In this document: positions 31,757 through 38,604 of the stretch, one piece after another
How positions within the stretch are numbered: position 1 is the first letter of the stretch
Layout of the letters: every line of letters begins with the position of its first letter
Assembly: GCA_019244235.1 (NCBI GenBank)
Contig: JAFASY010000306.1
Coordinates: 1-40,572 of the forward strand
DNA: 40,572 nucleotides
Direction of reading: 5' to 3'
Source: Chroococcidiopsidaceae cyanobacterium CP_BM_ER_R8_30
GTDB taxonomy: Bacteria; Cyanobacteriota; Cyanobacteriia; Cyanobacteriales; Chroococcidiopsidaceae
Translations under genes and position numbers: made by a program
The notes under the pieces: generated by a model
Seen by the model: the letters and a program-made list of their open reading frames with translations, nothing else
Database searches by the model: none
What the model was told of the DNA's origin: nothing

Positions 31757-33880
31757 ATGCCAGAACAAGAATCGAAGAGCGGGCAGGCTGATCGTGCCCT
31801 GGAGGAACTCAAGGGTTCGCCGGAGCTGTCTCCGGCAGGGCAGATAAAGGCGAAGCCGCCACAGCTCCCGGAGGGAACCTCCGGGCGGACTGGTATGCCT
31901 GCGGGAGACCCGCAGGCAACGTCCTTGAGAATGGCGGAGTCGATGCAATCGACCCCAACCGCCTCGACTTCCTTGAGCCAGCTCAAAATTCAGCAGCTTG
32001 AGGCTGAGCTGTGGTTGGAGCATAGGTTGAACTACATCAGTCATCATCTGAGTAACTGTTTGACAGCTAACGCAGCTCAACGTTCTGGAGCTGGTTTCGG
32101 AAACTACATTGAGTCAATTCAAGAGCTAGAGGCAGAAATCTTTCAGACACTCGTTATGCAGATTAGTGCCGCTTTGGAAAATATTGGTGTTGCAATTGCT
32201 CTTCCTGAAACTAGCAACAGCGGTGTTTCTCCCGCCAGAAAGCCAGGATTCAAAGTTTGCTATGTTGCTCCTACCGCAACAAATTCTCCAGAGCATCCAC
32301 TGCTAGAGATTCGGTATACAGGAAAAAAGTTGCCACTGAGACTCAAACAGGCAATTGCTGAGTCAGAACTGCAGCAACTTCAGCGCCAGAAACCTCAGAG
32401 CGCTTGGCCTTTAATCGATCTCCAGGGTGATGTCATGGGCTGGTTAGTTATTGCCGCCTCAAAGAAGTTGTCGCCAGAAACACAAAAAGCACAGCTCAAA
32501 ACGGACGATAAAGGGGAGGGAGGTGGGGACGGGTCCCCCGTCCCCTTTAAGTCCCGTGTCGATGCGATCGACCCCAACGTCCTCCCCCAACTGGTAGAGC
32601 GATCGCTCGTTATCACAACTGCTATGCTGGCGCAGTGTAAAAGCCTTCAAGCTATGTGTCAACAGCATCAACAACTAGAAATTCGCAATCGGGAACTCGT
32701 GCGCACCAATCAACTCAAAAGCGAATTTTTAGCTAACACGAGTCATGAAATCCGAACGCCTCTCAGTGCCATTCTTGGCTTTACTCACTTGCTCTTAGCT
32801 CAAGGCTACAACCCCGATCACCTACGTCACCAAGAATATCTCAACATCATCCTTGCCAGTGGTCAACATTTACTTGCTCTCATCAACGATATTCTAGACT
32901 TGTCCAAAATCGCTGCGAATCAGCTTGAGATCCAGTGGGAACCAGTAGATGTGCCTAACTTGTGTCAGAGCGTTCTGACTCTGGTAAAAGAGAAAGCCAG
33001 CGATAAAGGTTTGGAACTACGCTTAGAAGTAGATCCCCAAGTGACGACTCTTACTGCTGATTCCTTACGACTCAAGCAAATGCTGTTCAATTTGCTATCC
33101 AATGCCCTGAAGTTTACTAACCAAGGGGTGGTTGGCTTACGGGTTAAACATCAGAACGTGTTTCTCCACTTCACGGTTTGGGATACTGGCACTGGCATTT
33201 CCCAAGAGCAGCAATCCCAATTGTTTCAACCTTATTCGCAAATTGCCAATGTTGCCGTCGGTCGCCAGGAAGGTACTGGTTTGGGGTTAGCGTTAACTCA
33301 GAAACTTGCAGAACTCCATGGTGGCTGGGTGGAAGTCCAGTCTGAACTCAATCGCGGTTCTGAGTTTACTATTGCACTGCCTTTGACAGCCGTGGGACAA
33401 CAAGCTAGTGTTGCTCCTAGCCCCGTTGCTAAGTCTACTGGCGTGACAAACACAGGAGGAGCAGCAGCAGCGGTGAAGCCAGTAGAGGAGCAGTCTACAG
33501 CCAAGTTGGTAGTCATGCTTGTGGAAGATAACCTGCACAATGCCAAGTTGATGACAACCTACTTGAGTAAATTGGGCTACGAGGTGACTTGGGCAAAGAA
33601 TGCGGCTCAGATGTGGGAAGCTCTCAAAGACCGCTTACCAGCACTAATTTTAATGGACGTTCACCTGCCAGATGTCGATGGGCTAACTCTACTGCAGCAA
33701 CTGCAAGTCCACGAGCAGTATCGCAAGATTCCGGTGATTGCCCAAACAGCAATGGCAATGAAAGGCGATCGCGAAACCTGCTTAGCAGCTGGAGCAATTG
33801 AATATATCTCTAAGCCAATTGACTTAAAGGTGCTTGCGACTCTGGTAGCTAGATATAGTAATCCAATGGAGGAGAGCTGA
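31757..33880 (+). CDS. Hybrid histidine kinase with C-terminal receiver domain
   Basis: 707 residues from ATG 31757, which follows an in-frame TAG by two codons. No Shine-Dalgarno sequence; ATG 31931 or 31943 would exclude the repeat-rich first 58 codons. Residues about 75-285 form a helical and beta sensor, perhaps GAF-like (FKVCYVAPTATNSPEH, WPLIDLQGDVMGWLVIAASK). The kinase core has SHEIRTPLSAILGF (His330), NLLSNALKFT, DTGTGIS and GTGLGLALTQ. The receiver has MLVEDN, phospho-acceptor Asp634 in LILMDVHLPD, the Thr of IAQTA and Lys in YISKPID. No membrane segments: cytoplasmic signal transducer; the output is elsewhere. Two palindromic repeats lie inside the frame. Confidence 0.9.
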   Translation: MPEQESKSGQADRALEELKGSPELSPAGQIKAKPPQLPEGTSGRTGMPAGDPQATSLRMAESMQSTPTASTSLSQLKIQQLEAELWLEHRLNYISHHLSNCLTANAAQRSGAGFGNYIESIQELEAEIFQTLVMQISAALENIGVAIALPETSNSGVSPARKPGFKVCYVAPTATNSPEHPLLEIRYTGKKLPLRLKQAIAESELQQLQRQKPQSAWPLIDLQGDVMGWLVIAASKKLSPETQKAQLKTDDKGEGGGDGSPVPFKSRVDAIDPNVLPQLVERSLVITTAMLAQCKSLQAMCQQHQQLEIRNRELVRTNQLKSEFLANTSHEIRTPLSAILGFTHLLLAQGYNPDHLRHQEYLNIILASGQHLLALINDILDLSKIAANQLEIQWEPVDVPNLCQSVLTLVKEKASDKGLELRLEVDPQVTTLTADSLRLKQMLFNLLSNALKFTNQGVVGLRVKHQNVFLHFTVWDTGTGISQEQQSQLFQPYSQIANVAVGRQEGTGLGLALTQKLAELHGGWVEVQSELNRGSEFTIALPLTAVGQQASVAPSPVAKSTGVTNTGGAAAAVKPVEEQSTAKLVVMLVEDNLHNAKLMTTYLSKLGYEVTWAKNAAQMWEALKDRLPALILMDVHLPDVDGLTLLQQLQVHEQYRKIPVIAQTAMAMKGDRETCLAAGAIEYISKPIDLKVLATLVARYSNPMEES
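31808..31960. repeat. Cluster of palindromic repeats inside the 5' end of the histidine kinase frame
   Basis: Four hairpins stand in a row: GCCGGAG/CTCCGGC (31819-31836), CCCGGAGG-GAA-CCTCCGGG (31867-31885), GCCTGCGGG-AGA-CCCGCAGGC (31897-31917) and GTCGAT-GCA-ATCGAC (31939-31953). They are open in the kinase frame and encode the low-complexity stretch ELSPAGQIKAKPPQLPEGTS and on. Words recur at 28823-28878, 18912-18934 and 32558-32572. Confidence 0.75.
32525..32572. repeat. Palindromic repeat within the histidine kinase frame, second site
   Basis: GGGGACGGG-TCC-CCCGTCCCC (32525-32545) is a perfect 9-bp hairpin; GTCGAT-GCG-ATCGAC (32558-32572) is the same module as at 31939-31953. It encodes GDGSPVPFKSRVDAIDPNV, in frame, between the sensor and the dimerisation helix. 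Confidence 0.75.
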
Positions 33881-33898
33881 GAAAGGTATTTGAACCGC

Positions 33899-33974
33899 CT
33901 TGGCGTAGCGCTAGCGGAGCGCCAGCGCAAGCGTTGCGCGTTTGCGAAGCATGCCGCAGGCGTTAGACGCCAAG
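33899..33974. repeat. 76-base multi-hairpin repeat
   Basis: The ends CTTGGCG (33899-33905) and CGCCAAG (33968-33974) are complementary; inside, GCGCTAGC/GCCAGCGC and two further GC-rich hairpins give a branched fold. This kind of GCG-rich small repeat is common between genes in cyanobacteria. It is not a tRNA: no GTTCRA arm. It lies 18 bases after the histidine kinase stop. Confidence 0.6.
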
Positions 33975-34082
33975 AACGCAGAGGATATAAAGATGAGGTA
34001 GGTGTTGCCGCTTTGCTTACTTCCCCTGCTCTCTTCTGTTCATTTCTAAAATAGAAGTGGTGAGACTTGGGCGATTTGGGAA

Positions 34083-34916
34083 ATGATGATAGAGCAAAAA
34101 TTGGCGCAATTGAAAACTTTATTTGTCGAAATGGAGCGGGCTTTGATTGCCTACTCTGGTGGCGTTGATAGTACTCTGGTTGCCAAGATTGCTTATGATG
34201 TCTTGGGGAATCGCGCCATGGCGGTAACAGCTGTTTCGCCTTCGCTGCTACCAGAAGAGTTGGAAGATGCAAAGGTCCAAGCAGCGGCAATCGGGATTCT
34301 TCATCAGGTTATCCAAACGCATGAAATGGATAACCCCAATTACACAGGAAATCCGGTCAATCGGTGCTATTTCTGCAAGAGCGAGTTGCACGATACGCTA
34401 AAACCCTTGGCAAAGCAGTTGGGCTATCCTTATGTTGTAGACGGAGTGAATGCCGATGATTTGCGGGACTATCGACCGGGGATTCAGGCAGCTCAGGAAA
34501 GAGGTGTGCGATCGCCACTAGCAGAATTAGGTATCACAAAAGCAGAAGTCCGTCAGCTTTCACAACATCTAGGTTTATCTTGGTGGGACAAACCTGCGCA
34601 ACCCTGTCTCAGCTCCCGCTTCCCCTACGGCGAAGAAATTACTGTAGGCAAGTTGCAACGGGTGGGTAGGGCTGAAATTTATCTGCGCAAGTTGGGGTTA
34701 AAGAATCTTCGCGTGCGTTCTGAGGGCGATACTGCCAGGATTGAGCTGCCACCAGAACAAATTAAAGAGTTTGTTTTAACCACAGATTTGCCGACTTTGG
34801 TATCTGTCTTCCAGTCCTATGGTTTCATCTATGTCACATTAGATTTAGAGGGCTATCGCAGTGGAAAGCTAAATCAAGTTTTGATGCCAAAGCTTTCTAC
34901 TACCGATAGTGGCTAA
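34083..34916 (+). CDS. larE: LarE-type ATP-dependent sacrificial sulfur transferase
   Basis: 277 residues from ATG 34083 (ATG 34086 is equivalent). The PP-loop SGGVDSTLVAK (residues 25-35) activates the substrate with ATP; VNRCYFCKSELHD is the family's second signature; PCLSSRFPYGEE carries Cys175, at the position of the cysteine that gives up its sulfur in Lactobacillus LarE. The protein makes the thiolated nickel-pincer nucleotide used by lactate racemase-like enzymes. No larB or larC is visible in this window, which is common in organisms where the lar genes are scattered. Cytoplasmic. Confidence 0.88.
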   Translation: MMIEQKLAQLKTLFVEMERALIAYSGGVDSTLVAKIAYDVLGNRAMAVTAVSPSLLPEELEDAKVQAAAIGILHQVIQTHEMDNPNYTGNPVNRCYFCKSELHDTLKPLAKQLGYPYVVDGVNADDLRDYRPGIQAAQERGVRSPLAELGITKAEVRQLSQHLGLSWWDKPAQPCLSSRFPYGEEITVGKLQRVGRAEIYLRKLGLKNLRVRSEGDTARIELPPEQIKEFVLTTDLPTLVSVFQSYGFIYVTLDLEGYRSGKLNQVLMPKLSTTDSG

Positions 34917-35403
34917 TCGGAATGTCAACCCCTTTGCGAATGACAGAGCGAACCAGTTTGGAACAAACAGTCGGGTGATCCAGCGTTGGATATTCTTGGG
35001 ATTCATCCAAGCGTGTTCAGTTGACACAAATTACTTAACATACCCCTTTTTCATGACTTTTTTAAAATTTTTCTACGAAGTTTACCGACTGTCAAAGTTA
35101 AAGCAGGAAGCTAATATTTTTCATAGATGGCATTTACGACAGCACCGCAAATAACCCATAACAATCTAGTGTGAGCCTACTAAGGTCAAGTAAATCTTAG
35201 GTAACAGAATGCTTTGTGAATGAGCTATGGTCTATTGCAATTAGATTATATTCCATTCCCCGAACTGCTTAGATTTTAGACATTTGAGTTCCGCTCTTTT
35301 CAGAGCGTAGCTCACCCCGATCCCGATCTACCCACGTGAACGGTTAGGTTTGTTGACTGAAGTAACTCTTAACACTTGCAGACTTCCATAGGAGTAACCT
35401 AGT
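34917..35403. other. Intergenic region with a hairpin upstream of the PEP-CTERM gene
   Basis: No convincing gene (an 81-residue GTG frame overlapping the larE end was rejected). CGCTCT (35292-35297), TTTC loop and AGAGCG (35302-35307) form a 6-bp hairpin, flanked by GAG/CTC that extend it imperfectly; it lies about 100 bases before the PEP-CTERM start, in its leader. AGGAG at 35390-35394 is the Shine-Dalgarno sequence. Confidence 0.45.
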
Positions 35404-35898
35404 ATGTACAGAAAGTTAGCCAATGCAGCTATTGCTCTTGTCATTAGCAGTTCAGTGTTAATGGCAGCAGCTTCGGCAAAGGCAGCTACATTTACCTTCT
35501 CCTTAGGAGGTTTTGGAGGAGGTAATCTTTCAGGGTCTTTCACTGGTACCCCAGAATCTTCAGGAGATATATTCATTGGCGACCTTGCTGCTTTCAGCGC
35601 CACTTCCACTTCTTTCAGTCCTCCCCTGGCACTGAGTTTGACAGATTTACAAATATTTAGCTACTCCACTGCAACAGGATTATTACAGTTTAACGCTTTC
35701 AACTCAATAGGTACGATCAGTGTAGGGAGTGGCTCGATAAATGGAACGACAGGTACAGTGTCAGAGGATGGTCGGAGTTTTAATAGCTCTAGCTCAATAG
35801 CTGTCGCACAGGTACCAGAACCTAGCGAGGTTGGGGGACTGTACTTGGTAGGTTTAGTTGGAATAGGGGGTCTAATCAAAAGAAAGTGGTGTTGCTGA
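35404..35898 (+). CDS. PEP-CTERM sorting-domain secreted protein
   Basis: 164 residues from ATG 35404, with AGGAG about 10 bases upstream. An N-terminal signal peptide (AIALVISSSVLMAAASAKAA) precedes a Gly/Ser/Thr-rich beta body (TFTFSLGGFGGGNLSGSF, SLTDLQIFSYSTATGLLQF). The end is the PEP-CTERM anchor: VPEPSEVGGLYLVGLVGIGG, then LIKRK. The PEP motif, hydrophobic helix and basic tail direct processing by exosortase and export to the surface. The body resembles cyanobacterial surface proteins with no known activity. A strong terminator follows. Confidence 0.9.
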   Translation: MYRKLANAAIALVISSSVLMAAASAKAATFTFSLGGFGGGNLSGSFTGTPESSGDIFIGDLAAFSATSTSFSPPLALSLTDLQIFSYSTATGLLQFNAFNSIGTISVGSGSINGTTGTVSEDGRSFNSSSSIAVAQVPEPSEVGGLYLVGLVGIGGLIKRKWCC

Positions 35899-35998
35899 AT
35901 GATAGTGCAGCGGTGTAAAGCCAATCTTATTCGGTTAAGCTCTAAGCCGTATTGGCAAGGGAGCGTAACAAATGTAAACAAAGTTGTTGTGGGAAATG

Positions 35999-36028
35999 CC
36001 CTAGCCTAGCCTGCTAGGGTTTTTCTTT
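35999..36028 (+). terminator. Rho-independent terminator after the PEP-CTERM gene
   Basis: CCCTAGC (35999-36005) pairs with GCTAGGG (36013-36019) as a 7-bp stem, followed by TTTTTCTTT. It lies about 100 bases after the stop; the best intrinsic terminator in the window. Confidence 0.8.
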
Positions 36029-36042
36029 GGTCTGTAACATAC

Positions 36043-36309
36043 TTATAACAAATTCAGAGCCATGTTGGAAGAATTGATGACTACTGAGCGACAACTCTTC
36101 TGCCTCTTCTCTCCTGGGTGTCGCAGCTGCCAGCGCTTTTCAACATTGCGCTGCCGATTCTTATACCAACTGCGGCGAGAACGACAAACTTTATTGTTCC
36201 AGCAATTATCACCATTCTTGCCGTGCAGCTCCTTGACTTCGGTCATGGAAAGCTCAGAGCAAGTGATGCATTTTTTGGGAGCAGTGCGGGGCATTGCGAT
36301 CACACCCAT
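36043..36309 (-). CDS. Small basic Cys-rich protein coupled to the Uma2 gene
   Basis: 88 residues from ATG 36309, which overlaps the Uma2 stop by one base (TGATG); ATG 36294 is an alternative. The sequence MPRTAPKKCITCSELS, then HGKNGDNCWNNKVCRSRRS and WYKNRQR, has paired cysteines (CITC and CWNNKVC) of a zinc ribbon and a basic C terminus, giving a likely nucleic-acid-binding fold. Conserved-looking CxxC/CW-x-x-x-VC spacing argues that it is real and not a shadow of the opposite strand, where another frame is open but featureless. Function unknown; the coupling suggests a joint role with the Uma2 protein. Confidence 0.6.
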   Translation of the reverse strand: MGVIAMPRTAPKKCITCSELSMTEVKELHGKNGDNCWNNKVCRSRRSWYKNRQRNVEKRWQLRHPGEKRQKSCRSVVINSSNMALNLL

Positions 36310-36875
36310 CAAGAAAACAAACTGGCAATTTGGAAACAGAAGCCAGGGAGTAGGGGACTCATCAATTCATCCTGAGGGAATAGAGTTGCTACCAATTGTA
36401 GGGAAGCTCCGACACGGCGATAAACTTCAAACAGCTTGAAGTGCGTGTTAACGATCCAGTATTCTTGAACCCCTCTGGCAGAATAAAGCCTCAGTTTCAG
36501 ATCGCGATCGCGCTGCTCGTTCTGTAGGCCAGGGGATAACACCTCGACAATCAGCTCAGGCGCAGCTGTTAAGTGCCCAGCATCATCTAGTAAGACAGCC
36601 AAACGTTCATGACTTGCCCAAACAACATCAGGAATGACGTTATTAGCCTCAGAGAAAATGATCCCAGGAGCAATTGCAGCGCGACCACTACCAGTAGAGG
36701 ATGACCAGGCATCCAGGGCCGCAAAAACCCTGCCGCAAATTTCTTGATGATCCCAGTGAGGTGCTTTAGTCACGAATAACTCCCCATCAATAATTTCGTA
36801 GCGATCACCATTGTCAGGAAGCAGTTCTAGATCTCTAGTAGTCCAGCGGAAAGGCTCTGTGATTGGCTGGGTCAT
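36309..36875 (-). CDS. Uma2 family (DUF820) PD-(D/E)XK-like protein
   Basis: 188 residues from ATG 36875. Family signatures are DLELLPDNGDRYEIIDGELF, FSEANNVIPDVVWASHE, APELIVEVLSPG and the C-terminal LRLYSARGVQEYWIVN. The pattern of ID-G-E, PD and VEVLSP followed by K matches the nuclease fold; DUF820 members are very common in cyanobacteria and their function is not settled, though several are mobile or toxin-antitoxin associated. The small Cys-rich gene overlaps its stop. Confidence 0.88.
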   Translation of the reverse strand: MTQPITEPFRWTTRDLELLPDNGDRYEIIDGELFVTKAPHWDHQEICGRVFAALDAWSSSTGSGRAAIAPGIIFSEANNVIPDVVWASHERLAVLLDDAGHLTAAPELIVEVLSPGLQNEQRDRDLKLRLYSARGVQEYWIVNTHFKLFEVYRRVGASLQLVATLFPQDELMSPLLPGFCFQIASLFS

Positions 36876-37092
36876 AGGATGTCTACAGATACCGTATAGC
36901 CCTAATTATAGGGCTTCTGATTATTCTTCTTGAAAAGAAAATACCTGACTATTGATTTTAGTCTGACATTAGCCTAACAAAAGATATTAACCACATATCT
37001 TATATTAAATCAGCCGACTTGACATCTCTTACACCTAGAATTAAGATAGAACTTATATGCAGGTTGCAGAGCGAGTTGGAGCCAGAGACTTT
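36876..37092 (+). promoter_or_regulatory. Promoter and operator-like repeat of the Xre-RES pair
   Basis: TTGACA at 37019-37024, a 17-base spacer and TAAGAT at 37042-37047 form a good sigma-70-type promoter. Transcription would start near 37054, which makes ATG 37057 leaderless and supports ATG 37093. Upstream, AAGATAT (36981-36987) and ATATCTT (36995-37001) form an inverted repeat with 7-base spacing, a plausible autoregulatory site. Confidence 0.6.
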
Positions 37093-37722
37093 ATGAGATC
37101 GCCCACAGTTGAGTTCAAAATCTCTCCCTCTAACAATGGAGAAATAGAAACAGGTAGCGCTCAACAAGCGGCAGAACATATTGCGGAGTTGCTCAACGCT
37201 TTAACTCCAGAACAGTTAGCACTGCTCGATCAGCGGTTACAAAGTGCCAAGATTCAAGCACCTACTGCAACAGATGCAGAAGCAAAGCTGGTAAGAGAAT
37301 TGACTGATGGCTTCCAACCTAATGAGCTTGAACGACAGGAGTTGGAGTTGACCTCGCTGTTGCGTAACTTTGAATGGAGACGCAGATTGTTAGCAGATGC
37401 GTTAAGTGCCTCAGAAGTAGCAAAAGCTTTGGGAACCTCTCGGCAGACACCACATGACCGGGTGAAAAGTGGTAGTTTACTGGCGGTTCTTGACCGAGGT
37501 GTATGGCGCTTTCCCCATTGGCAATTCGATCCGGCAGGACCAGATGGTGTTGTAGATGGTTTCCCGGAAGTGTTAAAGACTCTCCAGGTTTCTCCCTTAG
37601 CTAAGGCAAGTTGGTTTGTACGTCCTAACCCCTACTTAGATGGCATCACTCCGATCGCTAGACTGAAGCAGGGTGATAAGGAGCGGGTGATTCAGGAAGC
37701 ACGAAGTGTAGGAGTTCTGTAG
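37093..37722 (+). CDS. Xre/MbcA/ParS-type antitoxin of a RES-Xre toxin-antitoxin pair
   Basis: 209 residues from ATG 37093; ATG 37057 is possible but falls where the promoter predicts the transcript start, while GGAG lies 11 bases before 37093. The middle has a helix-turn-helix (ALSASEVAKALGTSRQTPHD) and the C terminus the toxin-binding domain, VLKTLQVSPLAKASWFVRPN and LKQGDKERVIQEARSVG, as in MbcA/ParS proteins. Stop overlaps the GTG of the RES toxin by one base. Known for the family: binds and inhibits the NAD-consuming toxin and represses the operon. Confidence 0.82.
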   Translation: MRSPTVEFKISPSNNGEIETGSAQQAAEHIAELLNALTPEQLALLDQRLQSAKIQAPTATDAEAKLVRELTDGFQPNELERQELELTSLLRNFEWRRRLLADALSASEVAKALGTSRQTPHDRVKSGSLLAVLDRGVWRFPHWQFDPAGPDGVVDGFPEVLKTLQVSPLAKASWFVRPNPYLDGITPIARLKQGDKERVIQEARSVGVL

Positions 37723-38351
37723 TGGTTCGGATCGCGGCTCCACCTCCTGAAAGACCTCCTTCTCCAATTTTCTATATCCAGCCTGCTGGTAGTGCAATTG
37801 TCAGAATCTTTGACCCAACCAGACACAACACAACTGCATTGACATTCCGACATTTTGGACCGTTAGCGCGCTTCGACCACCAGAGAGCTTCTCATCCTCA
37901 AGATGACCCGGAGCGAGGAGTATATTATTGTGCCCCTAGCTTTTCAAGTTGTCTAGTGGAGGTATTTGGTGATACAGGGATCATAGAAATCGGCTTTCAG
38001 TGTGTTTGTTATCCACAGGTTATCCGTGAGCTAAAACTGCTGGACCTTCGGGGTTCGGGAGCGATGAAAGCGGGCTCGGTAGCAGCGCTTTCTAAGGTAG
38101 CCGAGCGCTCACTTTCTCAAGCCTGGTCACGCTATTTCTATGAACACCAAGAAATTTATACAGCAATAGATGGAATTTTGTATTACAACGCCCACAATGA
38201 TGAGGAGGCGATAGTACTCTATGAAAGAGCTAAGAATGGGCTGACATGCTCTTCTAAGCGAGTTTTACTACTTGGCAATCTTGGTCTTCTTCCCTTCATT
38301 CAGAGGGTGGCTTTGGACAATGATTTAATCTTTGAGGGTTTTGAAAAATGA
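37722..38351 (+). CDS. RES domain toxin (NAD-degrading)
   Basis: 209 residues from GTG 37722, overlapping the antitoxin stop by one base. The RES fold signatures are the Arg in GSAIVRIFDPTRHN, the Glu in FSSCLVEVFGDTG and the Ser/aromatic region near DGILYYNAHNDEEA. RES toxins consume NAD+ and stall growth. Length matches MbcT-like proteins. The IS element begins within about 20 bases of the stop, so the 3' flank has been rearranged. Confidence 0.85.
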   Translation: MVRIAAPPPERPPSPIFYIQPAGSAIVRIFDPTRHNTTALTFRHFGPLARFDHQRASHPQDDPERGVYYCAPSFSSCLVEVFGDTGIIEIGFQCVCYPQVIRELKLLDLRGSGAMKAGSVAALSKVAERSLSQAWSRYFYEHQEIYTAIDGILYYNAHNDEEAIVLYERAKNGLTCSSKRVLLLGNLGLLPFIQRVALDNDLIFEGFEK

Positions 38352-38375
38352 ACGGCCTCGCGTCAGTCCCCACCC

Positions 38376-38576
38376 TCACCGCAGCGGAGTGGGGAAGGAA
38401 AGCGCGGCAATCGGAGCGAACGCGGAGATTGCCAATAGAGTCTTGGGTAATGGTAAACGTTTAATGTACTCTCTCAGCACTTGTGCCATGCTAATGTCTT
38501 TTTGCTTAGCAAAGGACTCAAGCCTATTGTAATCCTCGTCTGACAAGCGAATTTGTAGCCTTTTTTCTTTTGACAT
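38376..38576 (-). CDS. Ribbon-helix-helix protein divergent to tnpB
   Basis: 66 residues from ATG 38576 (longer frames would cross into tnpB). The first 45 residues, EKRLQIRLSDEDYNRLESFA, then KQKDISMAQVLREYIKRLP, are a classic RHH domain. The last 20 residues and stop are encoded by the left-end hairpins and look like read-through. Only 28 bases separate it from the tnpB start, and two TGTACA sites lie in that gap (38580-38585 and 38591-38596). The likely role is repression of itself and tnpB. Intact. Confidence 0.72.
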   Translation of the reverse strand: MSKEKRLQIRLSDEDYNRLESFAKQKDISMAQVLREYIKRLPLPKTLLAISAFAPIAALSFPTPLR

Positions 38577-38579
38577 AGA

Positions 38580-38596
38580 TGTACAAAGAATGTACA
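38580..38596. promoter_or_regulatory. Paired TGTACA operator-like sites in the RHH-tnpB divergent gap
   Basis: Two palindromic hexamers TGTACA stand 11 bases apart, about one helical turn, within the 28-base gap between the RHH start and the tnpB start. This spacing is typical of binding sites for two ribbon-helix-helix dimers. A repressor here would block both starts. Confidence 0.5.
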
Positions 38597-38604
38597 ATAA
38601 GGCT

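Noticed and set aside
33899-33974. Possible tRNA gene because of 76-base length and paired ends
   Set aside because: No T-arm consensus GTTCRA, no anticodon arm of proper size; fits the dispersed GC-rich repeat type.
33661-34290. 209-residue minus-strand frame across the kinase end and larE
   Set aside because: Opposite two well supported plus-strand genes and low-complexity in translation; a shadow frame.
34909-35154. 81-residue plus-strand frame beginning inside the larE end
   Set aside because: GTG start without a ribosome binding site, composition not gene-like, no domain seen.
36062-36439. 125-residue plus-strand frame opposite the Cys-rich gene and Uma2
   Set aside because: It mirrors the minus-strand frames; the minus strand shows regular Cys motifs and a coupled start, the plus strand does not.
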